From positions 1 to 35,751 of the forward strand of contig CAYWNA010000129.1 in NCBI GenBank assembly GCA_964459305.1: a DNA stretch of 35,751 nt. Direction: 5' to 3'. Positions 9,254 to 16,826 of this stretch are shown here, piece after piece (positions within the stretch are counted from its first letter, which is position 1; each line of letters starts with the position of its first letter). The DNA comes from CAYWNA01 sp964459305. Lineage in GTDB: Bacteria > Planctomycetota > Planctomycetia > Pirellulales > Pirellulaceae. Made by a program: the position numbers and the translations under genes. The notes below the pieces were generated by a model. It was not told the DNA's origin and searched no databases. It saw only the letters and a list, made by a program, of their open reading frames with translations.

Positions 9254-10066
9254 TCACACGTAAGTCCGACTTAGCATTTCCGCCGCGGATTCATCGAGTT
9301 GGTCGAGCCGGCGGATGTCTTCGAAGATTTCGAGCAGCTCGCTTACACGGATGCGTTTCTTCTCGGCGCCGCTGAAGTCGCGGATGATTCGGCCGTGATG
9401 CATCATGATCAGTCGGTCACCCAAGTGAGCAGCCTGCTGCATTGAGTGGGTGACCATCAGCGTAGTCAACTTGTCACGGGAAATGATCTCGTCGCTTAGA
9501 CGTACAACCTGGTCGGCGCTCTTGGGGTCCAGTGCCGCGGTATGCTCGTCCAAGAGAAGTAGACGCGGCTTGAGCCACGTTGCCATCAGTAGCGTAAGGG
9601 CCTGGCGTTGTCCGCCCGATAGGGTGCCGATGGGATTGTCGAGCCGGTCTTCGAGTCCCATGTTCAGGGCGCGTATTCGCTGCTGCATCTCAGCGACCAT
9701 GCTGCCCGTCAGCGCCCATCCCAGGCCGCGTCTCTTGCCTCGCTGGGCGGCGAGGACGAGGTTTTCGGCAATGGACATGTGAGGCGCCGTGCCGGAGAAA
9801 GGATTCTGAAACACTCGCCCAATAAGCGATGCTCGGCGATGCTCGGCCCACTTCGTCACCGTCTGCCCGTCAACGGCAACGCTGCCCGAATCGAGAAAAA
9901 ACGTGCCTGCGACGGCATTCAGGAGGGTGGATTTGCCGGATCCGTTCGTGCCAATGATGATGACGAACTCGCCCTCTTTCACCGTCAGGTCGACTGCCCG
10001 GAGGGCGCGGACCTCGTTCGGCGTGCTTGGGTTAAACGTCTTTTGCGCACCGCGTATCTCAAGCAT
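9254..10066 (-). CDS. ABC transporter ATP-binding protein (TrpZ/COG1101-like)
   Basis: The cytoplasmic ATPase of the ABC system in this operon, 270 residues. All signature motifs are present: Walker A GTNGSGKST (39-47), Q-loop Q87 in VFQNP, signature LSGGQ (149-153), Walker B LLLLDE (169-174) and switch H207 in VTHSMQQA. The GTAPHMSIAENL and FSGAEKKRI segments are typical of the COG1101 group, which partners COG4120 permeases and COG2984 binding proteins. The start is set to the ATG at 10066, which overlaps the permease stop by 8 bases; this is translational coupling, and the protein then begins at the family's usual MLEIRG-like strand. It ends the four-gene operon. Substrate depends on the binding protein and is unknown. 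Confidence 0.93.
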   Translation of the reverse strand: MLEIRGAQKTFNPSTPNEVRALRAVDLTVKEGEFVIIIGTNGSGKSTLLNAVAGTFFLDSGSVAVDGQTVTKWAEHRRASLIGRVFQNPFSGTAPHMSIAENLVLAAQRGKRRGLGWALTGSMVAEMQQRIRALNMGLEDRLDNPIGTLSGGQRQALTLLMATWLKPRLLLLDEHTAALDPKSADQVVRLSDEIISRDKLTTLMVTHSMQQAAHLGDRLIMMHHGRIIRDFSGAEKKRIRVSELLEIFEDIRRLDQLDESAAEMLSRTYV

Positions 10067-10997
10067 GCTCGACTCCGACCGCTTTCTTCTTGACTTTGCC
10101 CAGCATCTTCGGCAGCACAAGCGCCGCAAAGACGAACACCGCTGTCACCAGCTTCAGGTCGTTCGGGTTCAGGCCCCACCTCAGTGCAATCGCCACCAGA
10201 AGACGAAACAGCACAGCACCCATGACCGCGCCTACGATAGTGAGGCCCAATCCGCTGTCGCGGACCAACGCCTCGCCGATGATGACGCTGGCAATGCCCA
10301 GAACGATCATGCCAATGCCCATCTGCACGTCGGCAAAGCCCTGGTATTGAGCCAATAGCGCCCCGGAGAGGGCGACGAGACCGTTGGAAACGGCAAGACC
10401 GACGACGATCATGTTGCCGACGTTGACGCCCAGGGCCGTGATCATCTGCGGATTGTCGCCAGTTGCCCGCATGGACGTTCCGAGATTCGTGCGGAAAAAG
10501 AAATAGAGGATGATGCACACCACGGCGACGAGCGCGAACGAGAAGAACAGCATCGAGATATCGGATGCCGCCACCTCCCAGCCGAAGAACAGCACGTCCT
10601 CTTCCCCGCCGCTGGCCCACTCGCCCAGCGACTCAGCTCGCGTTGCCACCGTCGTCTCCGAAAGCAGGGGAACATTGCTCTTGCCCATGACGCGCAGGTT
10701 GACCGAGTAGAGGGCCGTCATGACGAGGATACCGGCCAGCAGGCCGTGAATCTTGAACTTGGTGTGGAGAATCCCGGTGGTCATTCCGGCCGCCATTCCT
10801 GCGAGGACGGCGATGCCCGTGGCAAGAAAGGGCTCCATCCCGTTGGCGATGAGTATGGCCGCCGTCGCGCCGCCGAGTGCGAGCGATCCATCGGCCGTTA
10901 TGTCCGGAAAGTCGAATATACGGAAGCTGATCAGCACTCCGAGCGACAACAGCGACAAGATCAAACCGATCGTCAATGAACCAAGGAGCAATGTCAA
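10059..10997 (-). CDS. ABC transporter permease (TrpY/COG4120-like)
   Basis: An integral membrane permease of about 312 residues with eight or nine hydrophobic helices, of the branched-chain-type permease fold. Family-like stretches are FRIFDFPDITADGSLALGG near the N-terminus, then RATGDNPQMITALGVN, which is the cytoplasmic coupling-loop region, and GLALSNGLVALSG-like sequence after it. The frame is open to an ATG at 11039, but the best start is the TTG at 10997, whose TTGA overlaps the stop of the upstream STAS gene, with GGAAAGG 7-8 bases upstream. That gives a protein starting directly at the first helix. It forms the membrane pore with the downstream ATPase. The downstream ATPase start overlaps its stop by 8 bases, so all three are translated together. 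Confidence 0.9.
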   Translation of the reverse strand: MTLLLGSLTIGLILSLLSLGVLISFRIFDFPDITADGSLALGGATAAILIANGMEPFLATGIAVLAGMAAGMTTGILHTKFKIHGLLAGILVMTALYSVNLRVMGKSNVPLLSETTVATRAESLGEWASGGEEDVLFFGWEVAASDISMLFFSFALVAVVCIILYFFFRTNLGTSMRATGDNPQMITALGVNVGNMIVVGLAVSNGLVALSGALLAQYQGFADVQMGIGMIVLGIASVIIGEALVRDSGLGLTIVGAVMGAVLFRLLVAIALRWGLNPNDLKLVTAVFVFAALVLPKMLGKVKKKAVGVEHA

Positions 10998-12241
10998 TTC
11001 ATCACCCTTTCCATGTTCGAAACCGGTGCCATCCAGCACGTTCCTCGGACAAACTGACTCTGGCCGACGCCCACGATCGGGCGCGTGTCGTTGATCAGAT
11101 CCAGGATGCCGTTGAGCATTTCTTCTTCGAACAGCGCCCGAACCGTGTCGACCAGATCAACGCGTCCCTTCCGCAGAGGCCGATAGGAGAATGCGGCACC
11201 ATGGAAATGTCCCACCGGCCACGGATCGTCACCGAGTGGGCGCACGATCGGCCCGATGGCTTCGCAGCCGTCTCGTGAAATCACACCTGCCACGAGGGCC
11301 ACCCCGCGCGCGTATGCCGGCTCGGTGGTGAACGTCATCCAGTCGCGGATTTCGGGATGGCAAAACGGGTCGGTGCCGGTCTCCGCCATCGCCGGGGATC
11401 GCCGCAACGCCGCGCCCACCAGACCGGCCGTCTCCGCCGCCATCACGATGGCCGCCGTATCGCCTTTTGTGATTTCCAGACACTGCGACGCCATGGCCAG
11501 CAGCGAAACCGTCTGTTCCGGCTTGGACTCGAAATTGAGGACATGAGAAAAACCGCCATCGCAATACAGGCAGTACAACACCTGAAGCCCCGATGTCGTC
11601 TGCTCCGGCGAGACCAGGTAATCCGGTACGTTTCCCTTGTCCGTCGGCTGGTATGCTGCAGCCCCTCCCACAGCGACGAATTCGCCGAACCGTGGCCGGC
11701 AGTCGGCGTAATCTCGACCGAGTGCACCAAGTCCTATGGCAAAGGCGTTCGCGGGAACGTCCAGCGAGCGGCAGTCCCTCTCCTCGAAACCGCACGGCGA
11801 GAAACCGTCCGGGTTGCCCTCGATCCGGCAGTTCATCGAAGCATCGTTGTCCAGGGCGTAGACTTGCAGATTCGCCGTGGCGAGTTCTATCGCTCGCAGA
11901 TCTTCCCGCTCCGCGTCGGCTCTCACCTCGACCGCAGCAGGAGGGCCATCGAGAAACTCCTGGAGGCCCGTGAGTTCGAAAATCTCTTTGACGGGACTCG
12001 ACGGATCGATCACCGCCAGTCTGCCGTCCAGGGTCTGGAGCTGTTTGTAGAACTGGATCAACACCCTGATGCCCGCCGAACTGATGTACGTTAGTTTCGA
12101 CAGGTTCAATGAGATGAAGTGGCGGCCCTCGCGAACGACGGCCGACATCTCCTCCGACAGGTGGTCGGCCCAGTACGCATCAAGACGCCCTTCGATGTGC
12201 AACTCCAAAACGTTGCCTTGCTCTTTTCTCGTAATCTCCAT
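10994..12241 (-). CDS. STAS-domain protein with large unrecognised C-terminal domain
   Basis: A 415-residue soluble protein encoded between the binding protein and permease of an ABC operon. Residues 1-100 are a STAS (anti-sigma-factor-antagonist) domain: LELHIEGRLDAYWADHL, LNLSKLTYISSAGIRVL, GRLAVIDPSSPVKEIFELTGL. The expected phosphorylated serine of the family is S55 in YISSAG. Residues about 110-415 are unlike anything I know. They contain IGLGALGRDYADCRPRFGEF, a CxxC in YCLYCDGG, a membrane-free alpha/beta pattern, and GHFHGAAFSYRPLRKG near the end. The gene starts 1 base after the binding-protein stop and its own stop overlaps the permease start, so it is made with the transporter. STAS domains also occur at the C-terminus of SulP transporters and in SpoIIAA/RsbV. 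Here it may pass a phosphorylation signal to the transporter; that is inference. Confidence 0.9.
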   Translation of the reverse strand: MEITRKEQGNVLELHIEGRLDAYWADHLSEEMSAVVREGRHFISLNLSKLTYISSAGIRVLIQFYKQLQTLDGRLAVIDPSSPVKEIFELTGLQEFLDGPPAAVEVRADAEREDLRAIELATANLQVYALDNDASMNCRIEGNPDGFSPCGFEERDCRSLDVPANAFAIGLGALGRDYADCRPRFGEFVAVGGAAAYQPTDKGNVPDYLVSPEQTTSGLQVLYCLYCDGGFSHVLNFESKPEQTVSLLAMASQCLEITKGDTAAIVMAAETAGLVGAALRRSPAMAETGTDPFCHPEIRDWMTFTTEPAYARGVALVAGVISRDGCEAIGPIVRPLGDDPWPVGHFHGAAFSYRPLRKGRVDLVDTVRALFEEEMLNGILDLINDTRPIVGVGQSQFVRGTCWMAPVSNMERVMN

Positions 12242-12242
12242 T

Positions 12243-15200
12243 CTATTCGATCACCTCATCCGCTCGCCGGAGGATAGACTCTGGGATCTCTACACCGAGC
12301 TTCCGCGCCTGCCTCAGATTCACGACCATCCGGGAACTCTTGAGATTCGTGAACGGGATAGTCGCCGGGTCCGCGCCGCGCATGACCTTGGCGGCCAGCA
12401 GCGCGCCCTCCACGCCACAGTCATAGTAGTCGCGTGCCAGAACGACAATTGCACCGTCTTTGGCCTGGGAGCTAACGAAGCCGAAAACCGGGAGTTTCTG
12501 CTTCTCCGCCACCTTTGCGATACTCGCGAACGCCGCCGCCGTCAGGTTGTCGAGGCATTGGCAGACAGCATCGATGTCCCTGCTGCACAAAGACATAGCG
12601 GCATCCGTGACTTCGGCGGTGGAGTTCACGGGCACGTCGACAAGCTCGATGCCGGCTTCCTCCAAGTGCGCGGCAAACATGCTCTTGTTGTGCACGCTGT
12701 TTGCCTCCGAGGGCGTGAAGAGCGTTCCCACGCGCCGAACCGAGGGTATACATTCCTTCAAGATCGCCGGCATGCCGATAAAATCGCCCAGCGTGGTGAT
12801 GCCCGTCACATTCGCCTGATGATCCGTAGTGCTCTTTCCCGCGCCGGCCACCACGCCGTCGGCTACGAACGTGAACACCACCGGTGTCTTCTTGAATCGA
12901 TGCACGGCACCCTGTAACGTCGGCGTGGAGAGCGTCATCACCATGTCCGCCCCCGCGCTCTTGATGGCGCTGAGGATCGTGCTCAACGTCGCAATATCGC
13001 CCTGTGCGCTCTGGATCTTCAGCGTGTAGTCACGCCCTTCGATGAGTTTCGCTTGTTTGAGGCCGTCCCTGACACCCTTGGTCGCGATCTCCGCAGGTGG
13101 CGAGTCGTTGTACCGGACAAGGGAAACCTTCCACGTCTTGTCGAGCCGAGCCTCCGCCGCCGGTTCGTGTTTCCGAGCCGCGGGAGCCCGTCTCTCTTGA
13201 CGGCCATCCCGTCCGGTTCTTGTATCGGCCTCCGCGATGGCAGTACGTTGTACAGCCGTCGGTTCGAACGGCAGCGACGCGGGATTGACACCTCCAAGGA
13301 CCCTCGCCGCGAGAAGGCCTGACTGCTTGCCCCACTCGAAAAAGTCGTCGCCGATCGCCGCGGCCGCGCCGCTTTCGACGAGAGTGGGGTCGGTTGTATA
13401 TATGGGCACATCGTTTTTTTGTGCAACGCGGTGAATCGCCGGGAAGCCGGTGGTCGTCAAATTGTCCGCCGATATGACGATAATGTCGGCACCGCGCGAG
13501 CACAGCGATTGGGTGGCGTCCGTCAACTCGGAGAGCATACCCACCGTGTTCTCACGCAGTAGTATGTTCTTATCCTTGCACGCTTGGCGGAGTTTCTTGA
13601 CGGAGATCTCCGAGTTCGGTTGCGACGGATCCCACACTGTGCCGACCGTTTTACAGTCCGGCTCGCGCTCCAATGCCAGCGCAAGGAGCCGGTCGATGGG
13701 CGGATCATCGTATACGCCGGTGAAATTCAGCGGCCGGTCGTCGTTGAGTATCCCCAGCACCTTCGGGTCGCTGGCCACGGTGAAGACGATCGGGGTGTCC
13801 CGAATCGCCTGAACAGCGGCCAGCAGCGTCGGCGTGCCCACCGTGACAACGAGATCAGCACCCTCGGTATTGATGGTGGACATAATTAACGGCAGTTGCG
13901 ACGTTTCGCCGGATGCGCTGTACTTCTTCAGAACGAAGTCTTCGTTTTCTTGCAGCCTCGCGTCTTGAAGAGCCTTGACGACGCCATCGCAGGCGCTGTT
14001 GAGGGTAGGATTCTCACCCATCTTGACCATCGCCACCTTCGCTGGACGACCAAGGCGCGAGCGAAGGCCGACGAATAGCTCAGCCCCGCGAAGAAGCGCG
14101 TCGGGAAAGGTCACACCGAGTTTCTCAGCCGCGGGATAGTTCACGCCGACGCGTTTCTTGGCGACTTCCTCAAAGGGAATCTGCGACGGCTCCTCGCCAA
14201 GAAGCACACGCGCCGCCATTACCCCGCCCGCGTAGCCGGACTTCTCGAACCCGATGCCGCACGCAACGATCGCCCCCTTCTCCAGGAAATCCACAGCGTT
14301 GATCGCCAGCGGCAGCCGAGCCTTCCTCGTCACCTTGGCAATCGCATCGAGGGCCAGCACCGCCGTGTTGTCGCCCGTTATCCAGAGCACGTCAATGTCT
14401 TTCTGGCAGAGGACCTGCGCAGCCTGGTGGGCTTCGTTCGAATTGTTGATCGAGAGCTCTTCGAGGCGGATTCCGTGCTTCTCAAACAGGCCGCGGGCAA
14501 CCGACATCACCTTGCGTGAGTTGGCCTCCGCGCTGTTGTACAAGGTACCGACCGATTCCACGTCGGGCGCAATCTGCTTGATCGTCGCGATCGTTTCCTC
14601 CACCGGCGGGAACGAACCGACACCCGTCACGTGGGGCACATGATCGGTGCGGCTCTTCCCTGCTCCAGCCGCGATCGGGTCGTAGACATACGTGAACACC
14701 ACCGGCTTGTTCCTCACCGACGAGCACGCGGCCGTGAGGCAAGGCGTGGTGAAAGTCACAATCAGGTCGAGGTCGGAGTTATCGTAAGTTTGAAGGACCG
14801 TGGGGATGTTGGCGATCTCGCCCTGCGCGTGCGATTCGCGGATTTCGAGCGTGTCGCCCTCGATGAACCCGCGATCGCGGAGGCCATCTTTGACCGCCTT
14901 GACGACGATCTCCGTTCCGACGTCGGGCGCGAAGTAAACAAATCCAACTTTGTAGGTTCTGTTCGGCTCCGGCATCCTAGGCGTAGCGGACTTCTTTACA
15001 TGGACTCCGTCGGCGTCACAAACGATATCGGCCTTTGCTAGGAGTTCCGGCGGAATCTTCCACGGGTCTTTGAGCCCATCTAAGGCGAGTTTGTTGAAGG
15101 CGAGTCGCTCCGGCACGACGTTTTCGACAGGGATTTCCGCGGGGTTGGCCCCGTTCAGAATCCTTGCGGCCAGTTCGCCCGACAGGAGCCCCACTTCGTA

Positions 15201-16034
15201 ATAGTTCGCCCCCAACCCGAAAAGCAGCCCGTGATCCACGATGCCCGGGCTGTTGTTGAAAACGGGGATCTTGCCCCCGTGGGCGGCCCCCACCAGCGAA
15301 TCGATGGCCAGTTCGACCGTATTGTCGCCGCCTACCCACAGCGCCTGCGCGCCGCGTGCCACGAGCGACTCCGCCGCCTCCAGCACACCCGAAGACTGGT
15401 CCACGGTCGCCTCGAGAAGCTCGATATCGAGTTCTTTGCACTTATCGCGCGCTTTCAACGTACACGCCTCGGAACAGGCCTCCGCCGGATTCCAGACTAC
15501 CCCCACGCGCTGAAGGCCTGGCCACAGCTCTCGTGCAAGTTCGAAAGTCCGTTCCACGGGCTGGAACGTCCCGATTCCGACGAGGTGCTTCGGATGCTCC
15601 AGCGGATCCTCCCGGCTGATGCCGACACCTGCGCCGAACGGATCGGTTACTGCGCCGAAGACATGGATGCTCTTGCCGCTCTTGTTGGCATTGGCCACGG
15701 CCTGCAGGCACGGCGTGCTCGACGTCATGATGAGCTGGTACTTGCCGTCCGCCATCTCCCTGGCGATGGCGTTCATCGTGGGCATGTCGTTTTGCGCATT
15801 AAAACGCTTGATGGAGATCGTCTTTCCGTCAACAAACCCAGCTTTCGCCAAGCCATCGATCTTTCCACGAACGTTTTCATCGAGAAGCGGCCGCGAAGCA
15901 AACTGCAGAATCGCGATTTTCGGAACGTCGCCAGGATCCTGCACTCGCCGCCCCCAGTCCGAGTACAACAATACAGCGGAGGCCGCGACAATGAGGAACA
16001 TTCCAAGCGTTAGTTTTCGTAGGGCAAGCCACAT
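12243..16034 (-). CDS. Membrane-anchored protein with four tandem TrpX-like substrate-binding domains
   Basis: A 1263-residue protein (numbering below counts from a TTG seven codons upstream, total 1270). Residues 12-31 form one membrane anchor; the rest should be outside the cytoplasmic membrane. Four ABC_sub_bind/COG2984 domains follow: about 45-350, 368-665, 672-930 and 975-1270. Each begins with a K(V/I)-hydrophobic strand followed by a G-L/V-x-x-A helix, carries a TP(C/T)L motif (STPCL, TTPCL, GTPTL, STPTL), a VVF/VF strand and an x-D-N motif (GGDN, TGDN, SADN, CLDN). Domains 2 and 4 also share GAGKS(R/T)TDH. A charged, alanine-rich linker (930-972) precedes domain 4. Normal family members are single-domain, about 320 residues, and known ones bind aromatic amino acids. 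The ATG at 16034 with GAAGGA upstream is the chosen start. It is the first gene of the ABC operon. Confidence 0.93.
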   Translation of the reverse strand: MWLALRKLTLGMFLIVAASAVLLYSDWGRRVQDPGDVPKIAILQFASRPLLDENVRGKIDGLAKAGFVDGKTISIKRFNAQNDMPTMNAIAREMADGKYQLIMTSSTPCLQAVANANKSGKSIHVFGAVTDPFGAGVGISREDPLEHPKHLVGIGTFQPVERTFELARELWPGLQRVGVVWNPAEACSEACTLKARDKCKELDIELLEATVDQSSGVLEAAESLVARGAQALWVGGDNTVELAIDSLVGAAHGGKIPVFNNSPGIVDHGLLFGLGANYYEVGLLSGELAARILNGANPAEIPVENVVPERLAFNKLALDGLKDPWKIPPELLAKADIVCDADGVHVKKSATPRMPEPNRTYKVGFVYFAPDVGTEIVVKAVKDGLRDRGFIEGDTLEIRESHAQGEIANIPTVLQTYDNSDLDLIVTFTTPCLTAACSSVRNKPVVFTYVYDPIAAGAGKSRTDHVPHVTGVGSFPPVEETIATIKQIAPDVESVGTLYNSAEANSRKVMSVARGLFEKHGIRLEELSINNSNEAHQAAQVLCQKDIDVLWITGDNTAVLALDAIAKVTRKARLPLAINAVDFLEKGAIVACGIGFEKSGYAGGVMAARVLLGEEPSQIPFEEVAKKRVGVNYPAAEKLGVTFPDALLRGAELFVGLRSRLGRPAKVAMVKMGENPTLNSACDGVVKALQDARLQENEDFVLKKYSASGETSQLPLIMSTINTEGADLVVTVGTPTLLAAVQAIRDTPIVFTVASDPKVLGILNDDRPLNFTGVYDDPPIDRLLALALEREPDCKTVGTVWDPSQPNSEISVKKLRQACKDKNILLRENTVGMLSELTDATQSLCSRGADIIVISADNLTTTGFPAIHRVAQKNDVPIYTTDPTLVESGAAAAIGDDFFEWGKQSGLLAARVLGGVNPASLPFEPTAVQRTAIAEADTRTGRDGRQERRAPAARKHEPAAEARLDKTWKVSLVRYNDSPPAEIATKGVRDGLKQAKLIEGRDYTLKIQSAQGDIATLSTILSAIKSAGADMVMTLSTPTLQGAVHRFKKTPVVFTFVADGVVAGAGKSTTDHQANVTGITTLGDFIGMPAILKECIPSVRRVGTLFTPSEANSVHNKSMFAAHLEEAGIELVDVPVNSTAEVTDAAMSLCSRDIDAVCQCLDNLTAAAFASIAKVAEKQKLPVFGFVSSQAKDGAIVVLARDYYDCGVEGALLAAKVMRGADPATIPFTNLKSSRMVVNLRQARKLGVEIPESILRRADEVIE

Positions 16035-16246
16035 ACCCACAAGTCCTTCGCACAACTGTCCGCCGATCCCATCGGCAAAGCGAGGTTAACACATCGGTGC
16101 TGGTTGCGCAATTCTAACCACCTCAGAGCCCGCCACAAGTCAGCGGAAGAGATCCTCGGAGCAAAATCGCGGTCTGCGCCACGACTCATTGAGTCCGCCC
16201 TCGCTCGCTCCTATACTTGGACTGTGCGATTAGTGGCAGATATAGT

Positions 16247-16269
16247 GCCGCCGCTTGCCGTTAAACGAG
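16247..16269. repeat. Possible half-copy of dispersed TTAAACGAG repeat
   Basis: The segment GCTTGCCGTTAAACGAG resembles the right end of the element at 1-55 (GCTTGCGGTTAAACGAA) and the TAAACGAG end at 29711-29718. It lies in the 308-base divergent gap between the binding-protein gene and the RsbW-like gene. No matching left arm is present. The rest of that gap, which must hold both promoters, shows nothing I can name. Confidence 0.4.
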
Positions 16270-16342
16270 TTATGCGGAGATTTCTAACTGGCGGCGACAT
16301 AACCCGACGACAGTAGCGAGCCAAATTGGCAGAAAGCTGTAA

Positions 16343-16768
16343 GTGACAGACGACGTGGCCCGCGAAATTCGTACCAACATTCCCGGCGACTTGGCGCAAA
16401 TGGCGCGGGTCAGCCAGCAGGTTGCCGGGTTTCTTGAAGAGAACAGCGTGCCTCCAAAAGCGGCGTACGCAGTTCAACTGGTTCTGGAAGAACTAATCAC
16501 GAATATCATCAACTATGCCCACGATGATTGCGCGGTCCATGACATTGGTGTTCGCGTTGCTCTTGAGGCCGGACATGCGGTAGTAGAGATCGAGGACGAC
16601 GGCCGGCCGTTCGATCCGGTGACTGTTCCCGATGCCGATGTCCGTGGCCCGATCCAGGATCGGTCGATCGGTGGACTGGGACTTCACTTGGTCCGGCAGA
16701 TGGCTAATGGCATGGACTATTCTCGCACCGGGGGCAGGAACCGTCTCCAAGTACGGATCCCAGTTTGA
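16343..16768 (+). CDS. RsbW/SpoIIAB-like ATP-binding protein (anti-sigma-factor-type serine kinase)
   Basis: A 141-residue GHKL-fold ATPase of the partner-switching type. The N-box is LEELITNIINYAH (48-60), the G1 box EDDGRPFDP (84-92) and the G2 box IGGLGLHLVRQM (109-120). It lacks the histidine-kinase dimerisation helices and membrane segments, so it is a stand-alone cytoplasmic kinase-like protein. In RsbW/SpoIIAB systems such proteins phosphorylate a STAS partner and bind a sigma factor. Here STAS partners are encoded nearby (10994-12241, 18319-18636, 20443-20775) and no sigma factor is in view. The start is GTG at 16343. The gene is divergent from the ABC operon and converges with the CoA-transferase, 58 bases apart. 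Confidence 0.9.
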   Translation: MTDDVAREIRTNIPGDLAQMARVSQQVAGFLEENSVPPKAAYAVQLVLEELITNIINYAHDDCAVHDIGVRVALEAGHAVVEIEDDGRPFDPVTVPDADVRGPIQDRSIGGLGLHLVRQMANGMDYSRTGGRNRLQVRIPV

Positions 16769-16826
16769 CGCCGGCCAGACGGTGCTCGGCATGTCCGGCG
16801 AGTCGGACACGTCAGGCAGCGATAGC

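Noticed and set aside
9010..9375. 121-codon plus-strand frame in the gap before the ABC operon
   Set aside because: Low-complexity translation that runs into the ATPase gene on the other strand; no homologue comes to mind.
15231..16013. 260-codon plus-strand frame over the binding-protein gene
   Set aside because: Shadow of domain 1; composition is non-protein-like and it has no ribosome-binding site.
12243..16034. Reading the four similar domains as several separate genes
   Set aside because: The frame is continuous with no stop, and the linkers lack start sites with ribosome-binding sites; one long protein is the simplest reading.
16769..16826. Bidirectional terminator between the RsbW-like gene and the CoA-transferase
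   Set aside because: CGCCGG/CCGGCG can pair across the gap but the stem is only 6 bases with a long loop and no T-run.
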